64,000 nt of DNA from JAEZDR01 sp039811185 (GCA_039811185.1 JBDHYF010000005.1:1-64000), one strand, 5' to 3'; positions 1-9,403 are shown, numbered from the stretch's first letter. Notes: generated by a model from the sequence alone, not told the origin. A program made the numbers and translations.

Positions 1-68
1 ATTACTATGTGATAGACCCTAAAAACGGATTGCCGGTTATGACCGGATGGATATATATGAGTAAATAA
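1..68 (+). CDS. 3' end of an unidentified protein (partial)
   Basis: An open frame enters from the left edge (codons from base 3) and stops at TAA 66-68, giving the C-terminal residues YYVIDPKNGLPVMTGWIYMSK. It lies 18 bases before the PorP/SprF gene on the same strand, so it may be the first gene of that operon. In Bacteroidota such genes often follow a large surface protein. The visible tail does not look like a typical T9SS sorting domain, and I cannot name the product. Confidence 0.5.
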   Translation, partial: YYVIDPKNGLPVMTGWIYMSK

Positions 69-86
69 TTTTGAAAAATTATCGTA

Positions 87-1040
87 ATGAAAAAAACTTT
101 ATTGGTTTTTGTAATCTTTTTACTGGCGAAAGCAGGCTATTCGCAAATTGACCCGCACTTTTCGCAATACTACGTTTATCCTTCATATCTAAACCCTGCG
201 CTCACCGGCGTATTCGATGGTGATTACCGGATATCGGGTATTTATCGAAATCAATGGGCAAACGTAAACAGTCCGTTTTCAACGCCCGGAATTTCTGCGG
301 ATATTGCCGGTAACAAAAGCATGAACTACGGCGTTAACATCATGAATCAAACGGCCGGGCTGTTCAACAATATCACAGCCGGAGTATCCGCTGCTTATAC
401 CGGAGTGCGATTTGGCGCCAATGGTAATCAGCGTGTCGTGTTCGGATTAAACGCAGGTATTCTGAGCCGCAAATTGAAGGGATCTGATGCGAAGTTTCCG
501 GATGCTCCTGAAACCATTGCCAACACCAGCGCTACCGCATTCGACGCCTCTGCCGGAGCCTTTTATTACGATGCCGAACCCGGTAAAAAAGCCAATCTAT
601 ATCTCGGCCTTTCAGCCTCGCATCTTACGCAGCCAAAAAATAAATTCTTGACGAACTCTGCCACTGACGATAAAGTTCCGGTGAGATGGACCGCGCACGG
701 TGGTCTTCGAATGCTATTCGACTCCTGGTCGTTCACGCCCAATTTCATTTATATGCGCCAGGCAAAGTCGGAAGAAATGATGTTAGGTGGGTATGCCCAA
801 ATTCCTGCCAACGAATCAACCGATTTAATGGGTGGTGTAAACTACCGTTTTAATGATGCAGTGGTGGCGTTTGCCGGGGTGTATTTTAAAAATATGGTGC
901 TCGGTTTAAGCTACGACATCAACACTTCCGACCTTGGAAAGATGGCAAAAGGCGCCAGCAGCTTCGAGATTTCTTTAACCTTCATCGGCCGCAAAAAAGC
1001 GAGCACACCGGCAGAAGGATTTATTTGTCCAAGATTATAA
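87..1040 (+). CDS. PorP/SprF family type IX secretion system membrane protein
   Basis: A 317-residue protein with a cleavable signal peptide ending around AGYSQ, then the family hallmark IDPHFSQYYVYPSYLNPA near residue 21. The rest is a beta-rich outer-membrane barrel with alternating aromatic strands, ending in the motif SFEISLTFIGRKK. PorP/SprF proteins attach T9SS machinery or a partner surface protein to the outer membrane; genomes carry many paralogues, each usually beside its partner. Here it is followed after 26 bases by a PorE-like OmpA protein, the usual pairing. The length is normal for the family. Family assignment is firm; the specific partner is unknown because the upstream gene is cut. 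Confidence 0.9.
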   Translation: MKKTLLVFVIFLLAKAGYSQIDPHFSQYYVYPSYLNPALTGVFDGDYRISGIYRNQWANVNSPFSTPGISADIAGNKSMNYGVNIMNQTAGLFNNITAGVSAAYTGVRFGANGNQRVVFGLNAGILSRKLKGSDAKFPDAPETIANTSATAFDASAGAFYYDAEPGKKANLYLGLSASHLTQPKNKFLTNSATDDKVPVRWTAHGGLRMLFDSWSFTPNFIYMRQAKSEEMMLGGYAQIPANESTDLMGGVNYRFNDAVVAFAGVYFKNMVLGLSYDINTSDLGKMAKGASSFEISLTFIGRKKASTPAEGFICPRL

Positions 1041-1066
1041 TTGCTAATTCGATCTAATAAGTTGAT

Positions 1067-3061
1067 ATGAGAAGTTTAAAAAATTTGTTTATTGCCTTTC
1101 TTACGCTGCTGATCATTAACCCGCTGCACGCTCAGGTGTTTCTCGACTACCTGAAAAGCGCCGACAGCTACTATCGGAACGGCGACTATAACTCTGCCAC
1201 TATCTACTATAAGAAATATCTGGATATAGGCGCTAAAAAAGGTGCCGGTAATTACGAACCTTATCAGGTTAAACAGGTGAAGGCACAAAAAGAAGGTCGT
1301 AAAAGAATAACCACACGCGAAGAAGCTGTATACCGCCTTGCCGACAGCTACCGGAAACTGCATAATTTTCCGGAGGCGCTGCCCTGGTATAAAGAAGCCG
1401 CACAGTGGAGAGATCAATTTCCCGATGCTCCTTATTGGTATGCAGTGAGCCTGCGCACCACCGGCGACTTTGAAAATGCAGAGAAGGCATTTGAAGATTT
1501 TCTTTCCGGCAGCATTGCCGATGCCGACATGAAAACCAAAGCAGAGAAAGAGCTGGCTAACTTAAAATTCATCAATGCACAACTGAAGAAGCCCGGCGTT
1601 GAAAGATATAGCGTAACGAAGGCGCCGGTAATAAACGCAACTTCTCAATCGGCGCCGGCAATGGTAAATAACCTTTTGTATTTTTCTGCTTCTGTACCCG
1701 ATACCGCTAAGGGGGCAAAAAAGAATGCCTACGTAAACCAAATTTATCAGGCTTTTTATAAAGATGGGCAAGCTGCCGACATCGCTTCGCTTGATTTTAA
1801 TGACGAACCCGGCATGCATCACAGCGCAGCCTCATTAACACCCGACGGCAATACAATGTATCTCACAAGATGGAATGGCTCGGGAGATAGCAAAAGAGCC
1901 AACATATACCGGAGTACCAAATCGGCTAACGGATGGTCGCAGCCCGAGGCGGTAACAGGCATTAATGTGGATGGCTATTCCTCACAAGAACCGTTTATTA
2001 CGCCGGATGGGAAGTTCCTGCTGTTTTCTTCAAATCGTCCGGGTGGTGAAGGTAAATTCGATATTTATTATGTGGCGTTATCGAACGGAAAAATAAGCGG
2101 GACCATCACCAATATGGGCAAGCAGTTTAACACCCCGGAAGACGAAAGAGCGCCCTATTACCACGAAAGAACAAGAACATTTATCTACTCCACCAATGGA
2201 AAAGTTGGAATGGGTGGAATGGACTTCTTTAAAGCAAACGGAGAAATTACATCTTTGTCAACGCCCGTTAATATGGGTTATCCGTATAACTCTATTAAGG
2301 ACGATATGTATTTTCTCGCCTACGGCAGAAATCTTTTCAACAACGTTTTGCTAAGCAGCGACCGCGGGTCGGCTTGTTGCCTCGATTTATATACTTTGGA
2401 GAGAAGCAAAATCGACAAATATGTTACCGGCCGAATCATTAGTTGTAAAGAAAGCAAAGCACTCGACAGTACGACACTTGTTGTAAGAGACCAGTCGGGA
2501 AAAGTTGTTGACACCCTCACCACCGATGCAAACGGGTATTACAGCCTTACCATTCCCGATTTTAAAACACTCAGCTTCAGCTTGAAACGGAAGGGATATA
2601 TACCCGGCGGCGGCAGCGTAAATGCCCCGAATGAAGACCTCGACATCGACAGTATCACAGCGGCCGACATTTGTATAGAGCCGGTGCCAATTCCGGAAGA
2701 TGAGCCGATTGTACTCACGAATATTTACTTCGAATTTGCAAAAGCAGACATTCGTCCGAATTCGTTCGACTTCCTGGATTCGCTTGCCGCTTTCATGAAC
2801 AAGTATCCGACGATGGTGATCGAAATCAGCGGCCACACGGATGACGTAGGTTCCGATGAGAAAAACCAACTGCTTTCCGAGCAGCGCGCTGCTTCTGTAG
2901 TGGCATATCTCGAAGGTAAAGGTGTGGCTGCCGACAGAATGCAAAGCGTTGGCTTCGGCGAAACCAAACCTGTTGCACCAAACAAAAAGCCAAACGGAAA
3001 AGACAATCCTGAAGGAAGAGAGAAAAACCGTAGAATTGAGTTCAGAGTGCTCCATTACTAA
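1067..3061 (+). CDS. OmpA family protein with TPR, PD40 propeller and carboxypeptidase-regulatory-like domains (PorE-like)
   Basis: A 664-residue periplasmic protein with a signal peptide ending near LHAQ. Domains in order: TPR-like helices (about 25-170), WD40-like/PD40 beta-propeller blades (about 200-440; for example SSNRPGGEGKFDIYYV), a small carboxypeptidase-regulatory-like beta-sandwich (about 450-515), and a C-terminal OmpA peptidoglycan-binding domain (about 545-664) with the SGHTDDVGS...LSEQRA motif whose Asp and Arg bind diaminopimelate. This order matches PorE of the T9SS, which anchors the secretion apparatus to the cell wall. It differs from classical PorE in lacking an obvious lipobox cysteine. 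It probably shares an operon with the PorP/SprF gene and ends in a strong terminator. It could also be a PorE paralogue serving a single surface protein. Confidence 0.88.
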   Translation: MRSLKNLFIAFLTLLIINPLHAQVFLDYLKSADSYYRNGDYNSATIYYKKYLDIGAKKGAGNYEPYQVKQVKAQKEGRKRITTREEAVYRLADSYRKLHNFPEALPWYKEAAQWRDQFPDAPYWYAVSLRTTGDFENAEKAFEDFLSGSIADADMKTKAEKELANLKFINAQLKKPGVERYSVTKAPVINATSQSAPAMVNNLLYFSASVPDTAKGAKKNAYVNQIYQAFYKDGQAADIASLDFNDEPGMHHSAASLTPDGNTMYLTRWNGSGDSKRANIYRSTKSANGWSQPEAVTGINVDGYSSQEPFITPDGKFLLFSSNRPGGEGKFDIYYVALSNGKISGTITNMGKQFNTPEDERAPYYHERTRTFIYSTNGKVGMGGMDFFKANGEITSLSTPVNMGYPYNSIKDDMYFLAYGRNLFNNVLLSSDRGSACCLDLYTLERSKIDKYVTGRIISCKESKALDSTTLVVRDQSGKVVDTLTTDANGYYSLTIPDFKTLSFSLKRKGYIPGGGSVNAPNEDLDIDSITAADICIEPVPIPEDEPIVLTNIYFEFAKADIRPNSFDFLDSLAAFMNKYPTMVIEISGHTDDVGSDEKNQLLSEQRAASVVAYLEGKGVAADRMQSVGFGETKPVAPNKKPNGKDNPEGREKNRRIEFRVLHY

Positions 3062-3083
3062 ACGGATTATTCAACGATAACGA

Positions 3084-3117
3084 GAGGCCGTCCCCATAAA
3101 GGATGGCCTCTTTTTTT
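3084..3117 (+). terminator. Rho-independent terminator after the PorP/PorE-like operon
   Basis: A ten-base-pair stem (GAGGCCGTCC with GGATGGCCTC, one G-T wobble) with a seven-base loop is followed by seven T residues, 23 bases past the stop codon. Confidence 0.9.
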
Positions 3118-3140
3118 AACGATAAAATCCGGTGAAGGAA

Positions 3141-3205
3141 AAGCATCATCAACGAGCTGAACCCTGAACGGAGCGTCGCCGCGGAAGCATCATTAGGGGC
3201 TGAAC
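3141..3205. repeat. Short degenerate direct repeat in the gap before fusA
   Basis: AAGCATCAT...GCTGAAC occurs at 3141-3162 and again, diverged, at 3185-3205. The rest of 3118-3270 shows no gene, tRNA or convincing RNA structure. It is probably a decayed intergenic repeat. Confidence 0.35.
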
Positions 3206-3270
3206 GATGACCTTCAAAAAATAAAACGCCCTTTATTTAACGCTTTTTTCCTGAAATAATGAAGCCGAAA

Positions 3271-3302
3271 TTGTGGTGCAATAGAAAATCTTCATACTTT
3301 CG
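3271..3302 (+). promoter_or_regulatory. Bacteroidota-type promoter of fusA
   Basis: TTG at 3271-3273 and TACTTTCG at 3295-3302 are separated by 21 bases, matching the Bacteroidota -33 (TTTG) and -7 (TAnnTTTG) pattern. Transcription would start near 3308, leaving a leader of about 18 bases. Confidence 0.6.
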
Positions 3303-3325
3303 CCGCCTGAAAAATTTAAAGCTTT

Positions 3326-5476
3326 ATGGCTGACTTGAGATTACAACGCAATTTTGGAATTGCTGCACACATTGACGCCGGTAAAACCACAACCACCGAG
3401 CGCATCCTGCGTTATACAGGTATGATTCACCGCACAGGAGAAACCCACGAAGGCGGTGCTACTACCGACTGGATGGACCAGGAAAAAGAAAGAGGTATCA
3501 CCATTACCTCTGCAGCCGTAAGCTGCCAGTGGAAGTTCCCAACCCTCGCCGGTAAGCCCACTGCCGACTCAAAAAACTACTATTTTAATATTATTGATAC
3601 TCCGGGCCACGTTGACTTTACCGTAGAGGTAGAACGCTCAATGCGGGTACTCGATGGCCTTATTGCCTTGTTTTCGGCTGTTGACGGCGTAGAGCCCCAG
3701 TCGGAAACCGTTTGGCGCCAGGCAAACAGATATAAAGTTCCAAGAATTGGTTTTGTAAACAAGATGGACCGTGCGGGTGCCGACTTTTTAATGGTGGTAA
3801 ACCAGGTGAAAGAAATGCTCGGTGCAAAGGCCGTTCCGTTGCAGTTGCCCATTGGTGCTGAAGACAACTTTAAGGGCGTTGTAGACCTGATTAAGATGAA
3901 GGGCATTATATGGCACGCTGAAACAGAAGGAATGACCTTCGATGAAATTCCTGTTCCGGAAGATATGATGGCGGAAGTAGAAGAATGGCGTCAGAACCTG
4001 ATTGAAGCTGTTGCAGAATACGACGATAAATTGATGGAGAAATTCTTCGACGATCCGAATTCTATTTCGGAAGAAGAGGTGCACGAAGCCATTCGTAAAG
4101 CAACCATCGACCTAAGCATTGTGCCGATGATGTGTGGTTCTTCATTTAAAAACAAAGGTGTACAAACCGCATTGGATGCAGTTTGTCGCTATCTGCCTTC
4201 ACCCATTGATGTGGGCGCGATTGAAGGAACAGACCCCGACAGCGGCGAAACCCTGGTACGTAAGCCGGATGCGAAAGAGCCTTTTGCAGCACTTGCCTTT
4301 AAAATTATGACCGATCCTTTTGTTGGACGCCTCGCCTTCTTCCGTTGTTACAGCGGCCGCCTGGATGCAGGCAGCTATGTGCGCAACGTGCGCAGCGGTA
4401 AAAACGAAAGAATCAGCCGTATCATGAAAATGTTTGCGAACAAACAAAACCCAATCGATTTTATTGAAGCGGGCGATATTGCAGCGGCTGTTGGCTTTAA
4501 AGAAATTAAAACGGGTGATACGCTTTGCGATGAGAAGCACCTGATTACCCTTGAAAATATGTTTATTCCCGAACCGGTAATCTCGGTGGCAGTAGAGCCT
4601 AAAACACAGGCCGACGTTGATAAAATGGGAATGGCAATTTCTAAACTTGTAGAAGAAGATCCGACACTCCGGGTAAAAACCGATGAAGATACCGGACAAA
4701 CCATACTTTCAGGAATGGGTGAACTTCACCTCGAAATTATTGTGGAGCGTCTGCGCCGCGAGTTTAAAGTAGAAGTGAATCAAGGTAATCCTCAGGTGGC
4801 GTATAAAGAGTCGTTCGGAGCTACGATTGAACACCGCGAAACACTGAAAAAGCAAACAGGTGGTAGAGGTAAATTTGCCGATATTCAGTTTTCTATCGGC
4901 CCTGCCGATGAAGAATGGCTGAAAGAAAATCCGGGTAAAGCCTTCCAGTTTGTAAACGATATTTTCGGAGGTTCTATCCCGCGTGAGTTTATTCCTGCTA
5001 TTCAGAAAGGTTTTGAAACTTCTATGACTACCGGTGTTTTGGCTGGTTATCCGGTTGAAACCATGAAAGTTCGAATATTTGACGGAAGCTTCCACCAGGT
5101 TGACTCCGATTCCATGTCGTTCGAACTTTGTGCTAAAGCAGGCTTCCGCGAAGCAGGCAAAAAAGCAAAACCCACATTACTTGAACCGATTATGAAGGTG
5201 GAAGTGGTTACGCCCGATCAGTACATGGGTGATGTAACAGGCGATTTAAACAGACGCCGTGGTATGCTTGAAGGAATGGACACAAGAGGAAACGCGCAGG
5301 TTATTAAAGCCAAAGTGCCTTTGAGCGAAATGTTTGGATACGTTACACAGCTTCGTTCACTTACATCGGGCCGTGCAACTTCTACTATGGAGTTTAGCCA
5401 TTACAACCCGGCACCCAACAACATTTCGGAAGAAGTGATTGCGAAAAGCAAAGGCAAAGTAAAAGTAGAAGAATAG
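3326..5476 (+). CDS. fusA: Translation elongation factor G
   Basis: A 716-residue GTPase that drives ribosomal translocation and, with ribosome recycling factor, post-termination recycling. The G domain shows P-loop AHIDAGKTTTTE (about 14-25), switch I region ERGITITSAA, G3 DTPGH, and G4 NKMD, followed by domain II, the GMGELHLE of domain III, domain IV (GGRGKFADIQ) and domain V (AVILEPI-like LLEPIMKVEVV). An extra loop of roughly fifteen residues sits between switch I and DTPGH, as in many Bacteroidota EF-Gs. Length and motifs fit a canonical fusA, though not next to the ribosomal str operon here, so this could be one of two copies in the genome. It has its own promoter and terminator. Confidence 0.97.
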   Translation: MADLRLQRNFGIAAHIDAGKTTTTERILRYTGMIHRTGETHEGGATTDWMDQEKERGITITSAAVSCQWKFPTLAGKPTADSKNYYFNIIDTPGHVDFTVEVERSMRVLDGLIALFSAVDGVEPQSETVWRQANRYKVPRIGFVNKMDRAGADFLMVVNQVKEMLGAKAVPLQLPIGAEDNFKGVVDLIKMKGIIWHAETEGMTFDEIPVPEDMMAEVEEWRQNLIEAVAEYDDKLMEKFFDDPNSISEEEVHEAIRKATIDLSIVPMMCGSSFKNKGVQTALDAVCRYLPSPIDVGAIEGTDPDSGETLVRKPDAKEPFAALAFKIMTDPFVGRLAFFRCYSGRLDAGSYVRNVRSGKNERISRIMKMFANKQNPIDFIEAGDIAAAVGFKEIKTGDTLCDEKHLITLENMFIPEPVISVAVEPKTQADVDKMGMAISKLVEEDPTLRVKTDEDTGQTILSGMGELHLEIIVERLRREFKVEVNQGNPQVAYKESFGATIEHRETLKKQTGGRGKFADIQFSIGPADEEWLKENPGKAFQFVNDIFGGSIPREFIPAIQKGFETSMTTGVLAGYPVETMKVRIFDGSFHQVDSDSMSFELCAKAGFREAGKKAKPTLLEPIMKVEVVTPDQYMGDVTGDLNRRRGMLEGMDTRGNAQVIKAKVPLSEMFGYVTQLRSLTSGRATSTMEFSHYNPAPNNISEEVIAKSKGKVKVEE

Positions 5477-5500
5477 TAGAACTTAGTTACTCAATATAGA

Positions 5501-5529
5501 AGAGACGGCTGCGGCTGTCTCTTTTTTTT
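5501..5529 (+). terminator. Rho-independent terminator of fusA
   Basis: The inverted repeat AGAGACGGC / GCTGTCTCT with a very short loop is followed by eight T residues, 24 bases after the fusA stop. Confidence 0.85.
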
Positions 5530-5630
5530 GGCGGTAAGTAGATTTTTTAGCAGCCTTCGTTCGCCAAAGCAGGGATAAGCTTTACATTCGTCCTCCTTCT
5601 GAGAAGGTCATAGTAGTTTTGATTGGTTAC

Positions 5631-5661
5631 AAAAGCCGGCTTTTTTTGGCCGGCTTTTTTT
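5631..5661 (+). terminator. Second terminator hairpin 100 bases after the fusA terminator
   Basis: AAAGCCGGC and GCCGGCTTT flank a T-rich loop and are followed by a T run. No gene lies between this and the fusA terminator. It may end a short RNA starting after TACATTCG (5583-5590), or act as a leader attenuator for the lipoprotein at 5729, since an exact TAGTTTTG element lies at 5614-5621. Confidence 0.7.
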
Positions 5662-5728
5662 ATGTAAAAAAAGTTGATGCTTTGTTAAACTCCACAAAAC
5701 ATTTCACGTCTACGTTCAAAATCATTTT

Positions 5729-6652
5729 ATGAAACCTTATCAGTTATTGTTGATTGCTTTGCTGGCTTCAACAGTTTTATTTTCCTGCAAGAAAGACAAT
5801 GGCGGCACCGCAGATGAAGACGCCCGTTACATCACCCATTCCGACGACGAACAACTATCGCTTCAGGCAGTTGATGATGTGATGGATGAATCGCTCGATG
5901 CCGTTGAAGACGAGCCGCTGCTCGCCGGAAAGTCCGCATCAACCGGGCCATGCAATGCCACAAAAACCTTCGACAGCGCCAACAGGAAAATCACCATCAT
6001 CTACTCCGGAAACAATTGCGCCAACACCTTCTCGCGTTTCGGAAAAATCGTCATTACACTCTCATCCACAAAAAAATGGAAAGACGCAGGCGCCGTGCTT
6101 GCTATTCAAACAGACAGCCTGAAAGTTACCAGGCTCTCCACGGGGAAATCGGTGGTAGTTAATGGCCAACATACCATTACGAATACATCCGGCGGAAAAC
6201 CGTTTTATGTAAAAGTTCCTGCCTACGGAATGCAGCAGGTAGTTTACACGGTAGCCAGTACAATGCAGGTGCGTTTCGACGACGGCAGTTTCAGAGCCTG
6301 GAACGCAGCGAGGAAGCGGACTTACACCGCGGACAGCAATAACAAGCTGGTAATTTCGGTATCAGGCAATAAAACGCTCGGAAGCCAAACCAATGTATCG
6401 GTGTGGGGCGTTAACCGTAACGGCGATGATTTTGTTACCGTTCTTGCAGAACCGCGTGTAATAAAAGAATCCTGCGCATTCCGTATTACAGCAGGCAAAG
6501 TTGTACACAGCATCAACAACTGGATTATTTCTACCACCTTTGGATTGGATGCAAGTGGAAAAGCCGTTGAATGCCCGGCGGGCGACTTCTACATGCAAAT
6601 ACAGATTACCCGTCCAAACGGAACGGTGTGGACGACATTGAAGCCCTACTAA
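5729..6652 (+). CDS. Hypothetical lipoprotein
   Basis: A 307-residue protein with a lipoprotein signal: a hydrophobic segment then the lipobox LFSC, with the lipidated Cys near residue 20 followed by KKDNGG. An acidic linker rich in Asp and Glu follows (about 30-70). The rest is beta-rich, begins CNATKTFDSANRKITIIY and contains a few cysteines, which suggests an all-beta fold outside the membrane. I recognise the general type (Chitinophagaceae surface or periplasmic lipoproteins) but no function. The coding region ends at a convergent terminator shared with alaS. No enzymatic motif is visible. Confidence 0.75.
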   Translation: MKPYQLLLIALLASTVLFSCKKDNGGTADEDARYITHSDDEQLSLQAVDDVMDESLDAVEDEPLLAGKSASTGPCNATKTFDSANRKITIIYSGNNCANTFSRFGKIVITLSSTKKWKDAGAVLAIQTDSLKVTRLSTGKSVVVNGQHTITNTSGGKPFYVKVPAYGMQQVVYTVASTMQVRFDDGSFRAWNAARKRTYTADSNNKLVISVSGNKTLGSQTNVSVWGVNRNGDDFVTVLAEPRVIKESCAFRITAGKVVHSINNWIISTTFGLDASGKAVECPAGDFYMQIQITRPNGTVWTTLKPY

Positions 6653-6675
6653 ACGTTGAACAACATTGTAACAAG

Positions 6676-6709
6676 GTTAGCCGGAGCAACAGCAGCCGGC
6701 TAACTTTTT
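6676..6709. terminator. Terminator between the convergent lipoprotein gene and alaS
   Basis: GTTAGCCGG (6676-6684) pairs with CCGGCTAAC (6696-6704) and is followed by TTTTT on the plus strand. It overlaps the alaS stop codon, so it clearly serves the plus-strand lipoprotein gene; the minus-strand side lacks a U tract. Confidence 0.8.
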
Positions 6710-9329
6710 ATAGAATACGCCTCACCGCCTCAATCAGGGCAGGCAGGTTGGATGCGTTGGTGCCGCCTGCTGTTGCCAGTGTTTTTTGTCCGCCACCCCC
6801 ACCGTTTATTACAGGTGCAACCTGATTCTTGATGATGGTAGTAGCATCGATTTGCCGGCTGCTCACAACGGCCTCATCCACCAATACCGCAACCTGGGCC
6901 TTTCCTTCCACATTTGCCGCAAGTACCACCACACCATTATCGTTCCTTCTCTTTAAATTGAAACAAAGCTTCTTCAGCATCTCCATGCCGGAAACTTCCA
7001 CCACTTGTCCAATAAAATGTACACCGTTTATTGTTTCGGATGTTTCGGCAATTTTTTGCTCCATCTCGTTTAGGCGAAGCGTTTCGAGGCTCTCAATTTT
7101 TTTCCTGAGTTCATTATTTTCAGTCAGAATCTGTTGCAGGCTTTTCACAATATCCTTCGGGTTTTTCAGCATCTCTTTTACGAATCCTAACGCCTGAAAC
7201 TGTTGCAGCACTAATTTTTCGGCGGCTTTTCCGCATACGGCCTCTATTCTTCTTACACCGGCTGCCACCGAGCTTTCGCTCAATAGTTTAAAGAAACCCA
7301 AAGAGCCAGTGTTGCGCACATGAGTGCCGCCGCATAACTCCATAGAAAATTGACTGTCGATGATTACAACCCTCACTTTTTCGCCATACTTTTCTCCAAA
7401 CAATGCCATTGCACCTTTGGCCACCGCTTCATCTTTGTTCATCTCCGCAATTGAAACCCGAATGTTTTCACGGATTTTGTCGTTCACCAACGTTTCTATC
7501 GTCAGTAAATCTTCTGCACTCACTTTTGAAAAGTGGGAGAAATCGAAACGCAGATAGCCCTCCGTTACCAAACTGCCTTTTTGGTTTACGTGTACACCTA
7601 ATACGTTTTTTAACGCAGCATGCAGCAAGTGTGTAGCGGTATGGTGTACCGCCGTTGCTTTCCGTTTTGCGATGTCCACCCTCGCCAATAAACTTCTTTC
7701 AATAGCAAGCGGCAGCTTTTCGGTATAATGAACAATCAGCTCATTTTCCTTCCGTGTGTCTGTTACATCAATCACTTCGTCATCGAACGTAAGCGTTCCT
7801 GTATCGCCCACCTGCCCGCCACTTTCTGCATAAAACGGCGTTGATTCCAGCACAATCTGGAAATACTCTTTATTCTTCTGTTTTATTTTCCTGTACTTTA
7901 CAACACGGCTTTTTGTTTCAAACGAGTCGTATCCAACAAACTCATTCATCGCATATTCATCCAGCACAATCCAGTCGCCGGCATCTATTGTTGTTGCCGC
8001 ACGGCTTCTCTCTTTCTGCTGCTTCATTTCGTGTTCAAAAGCCGCTTCATCCACTTCAAAGCCTGATTCCTGCGCAATCAGGCGCGTAAGGTCGATTGGA
8101 AATCCATAGGTATCAAATAATTCAAAAGCCGCTTTCCCGTTAACAGGTTGTTGGTTAGCTTTTGCATCCGATAGGATTTCATCCATCTTCTTCAGTCCTT
8201 TTTCCAACGTCCTTAAAAAGGCTTCTTCTTCTTCTTTAATCACTTTTTCAACAAAGGTTTGTTGCGCTTTCAGTTCCGGAAACACGCCTTCAAACTGCTC
8301 GGCTAACCCTTCCACCAACCGAAACAACAATGGCGATTTATAATTCAGATAAGAGTAATAGTAGCGCACGGCGCGGCGAAGAATGCGGCGTATCACATAG
8401 CCTGCGCCTGTGTTTGCGGGCAACTGTCCGTCAGCGATGGTGAAAGAAATGGCTCTGATGTGGTCGGCAAGTACACGAAACGCAATATCCTTTCGGCTGT
8501 CGGTGTTGCTGTATTTTTCGTTCGTAATATTTTCGGTAACGGAAATAATATCCGTAAACAAGTCGGAGTCGTAATTGCTTTTTTTCTGCTGAAGCACGCG
8601 TACCAGGCGTTCCAGCCCCATGCCGGTGTCCACGTGCTTTTCGGGCAGCAGTTCCAGGTTTCCATTTTTTAACCGGTTAAACTGAATAAAGACGTTGTTC
8701 CAAATTTCTATCACCTGCGGATGGTCTTTGTTTACGAGCGCGCTTCCATCGATGGCTTTACGTTCTTCATCGCTTCTGGAATCGAAATGAATTTCGGTGC
8801 AGGGGCCGCAAGGTCCGGTATCGCCCATCTCCCAAAAATTGTCTTTCTTATTGCCATAAAGTATGTGCGATGCTTCCGTATATTTCCGCCAGGCATCCAA
8901 GGCCTCTTCGTCTTTTGGAAGGCCTTCTTTGTCGTCGCCTTCAAACACCGTAACATACAAACGGCTTTTGTCGAGTTTGTACACTTCGGTAAGCAGCTCC
9001 CAGCTCCATGCAATGGCTTCGTTTTTAAAGTAGTCGCCAAAGCTCCAGTTGCCAAGCATTTCAAACATTGTATGATGATAAGTGTCTACGCCCACTTCTT
9101 CCAGATCGTTATGCTTACCACTTACGCGCAAACATTTTTGTGTGTCTGCAATGCGTTTGTGAGGCGCTTTTTTATTGCCGAGGAAATAGTCTTTAAACTG
9201 ATTCATGCCGGCGTTTGTAAACAGCAGTGTAGGATCGTTTTTTACTACGATGGGTGCTGAGGGTACAATTTGATGTTGTTTGGATGCAAAAAAGTCCAGG
9301 AACTGTTGTCTGATTTCTTTCGAGGTCAT
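6708..9329 (-). CDS. alaS: Alanine--tRNA ligase
   Basis: An 873-residue class II aminoacyl-tRNA synthetase charging tRNA-Ala. The N-terminal catalytic core shows the family start (FLDFFASKQHQIVPSAP), motif 1/2 segments (LLFTNAGMNQFKDYFLG, TYHHTMFEMLGNWSFGDYF) and GDTGPCGPCTEIHFD. An editing domain follows with the zinc-binding HTATHLLHAAL and CGGTH motifs that clears Ser- and Gly-tRNA-Ala. The C-terminal DHHA1-type domain ends in the glycine-rich NGGGGGQ motif. Length is normal. It is divergent from the M23 peptidase gene with a shared 110-base promoter region. The assignment is firm. Confidence 0.98.
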   Translation of the reverse strand: MTSKEIRQQFLDFFASKQHQIVPSAPIVVKNDPTLLFTNAGMNQFKDYFLGNKKAPHKRIADTQKCLRVSGKHNDLEEVGVDTYHHTMFEMLGNWSFGDYFKNEAIAWSWELLTEVYKLDKSRLYVTVFEGDDKEGLPKDEEALDAWRKYTEASHILYGNKKDNFWEMGDTGPCGPCTEIHFDSRSDEERKAIDGSALVNKDHPQVIEIWNNVFIQFNRLKNGNLELLPEKHVDTGMGLERLVRVLQQKKSNYDSDLFTDIISVTENITNEKYSNTDSRKDIAFRVLADHIRAISFTIADGQLPANTGAGYVIRRILRRAVRYYYSYLNYKSPLLFRLVEGLAEQFEGVFPELKAQQTFVEKVIKEEEEAFLRTLEKGLKKMDEILSDAKANQQPVNGKAAFELFDTYGFPIDLTRLIAQESGFEVDEAAFEHEMKQQKERSRAATTIDAGDWIVLDEYAMNEFVGYDSFETKSRVVKYRKIKQKNKEYFQIVLESTPFYAESGGQVGDTGTLTFDDEVIDVTDTRKENELIVHYTEKLPLAIERSLLARVDIAKRKATAVHHTATHLLHAALKNVLGVHVNQKGSLVTEGYLRFDFSHFSKVSAEDLLTIETLVNDKIRENIRVSIAEMNKDEAVAKGAMALFGEKYGEKVRVVIIDSQFSMELCGGTHVRNTGSLGFFKLLSESSVAAGVRRIEAVCGKAAEKLVLQQFQALGFVKEMLKNPKDIVKSLQQILTENNELRKKIESLETLRLNEMEQKIAETSETINGVHFIGQVVEVSGMEMLKKLCFNLKRRNDNGVVVLAANVEGKAQVAVLVDEAVVSSRQIDATTIIKNQVAPVINGGGGGQKTLATAGGTNASNLPALIEAVRRIL

Positions 9330-9376
9330 ATCGTTAATTCAAGTTGCTGTTAACAAGCCGTTGTTGTTAGAACGTA

Positions 9377-9384
9377 TATATTTG
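9377..9384 (+). promoter_or_regulatory. -7 element for the M23 peptidase gene
   Basis: TATATTTG fits TAnnTTTG exactly; transcription would start near 9390, about 50 bases before the chosen ATG at 9440. No good -33 element is seen. Confidence 0.45.
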
Positions 9385-9403
9385 TTGGCCTTTTTCAGGC
9401 GCA

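Noticed and set aside
2387..3055. 222-residue minus-strand frame opposite the OmpA domain
   Set aside because: It lies wholly within a strongly supported gene on the other strand and has no domain or start context of its own.
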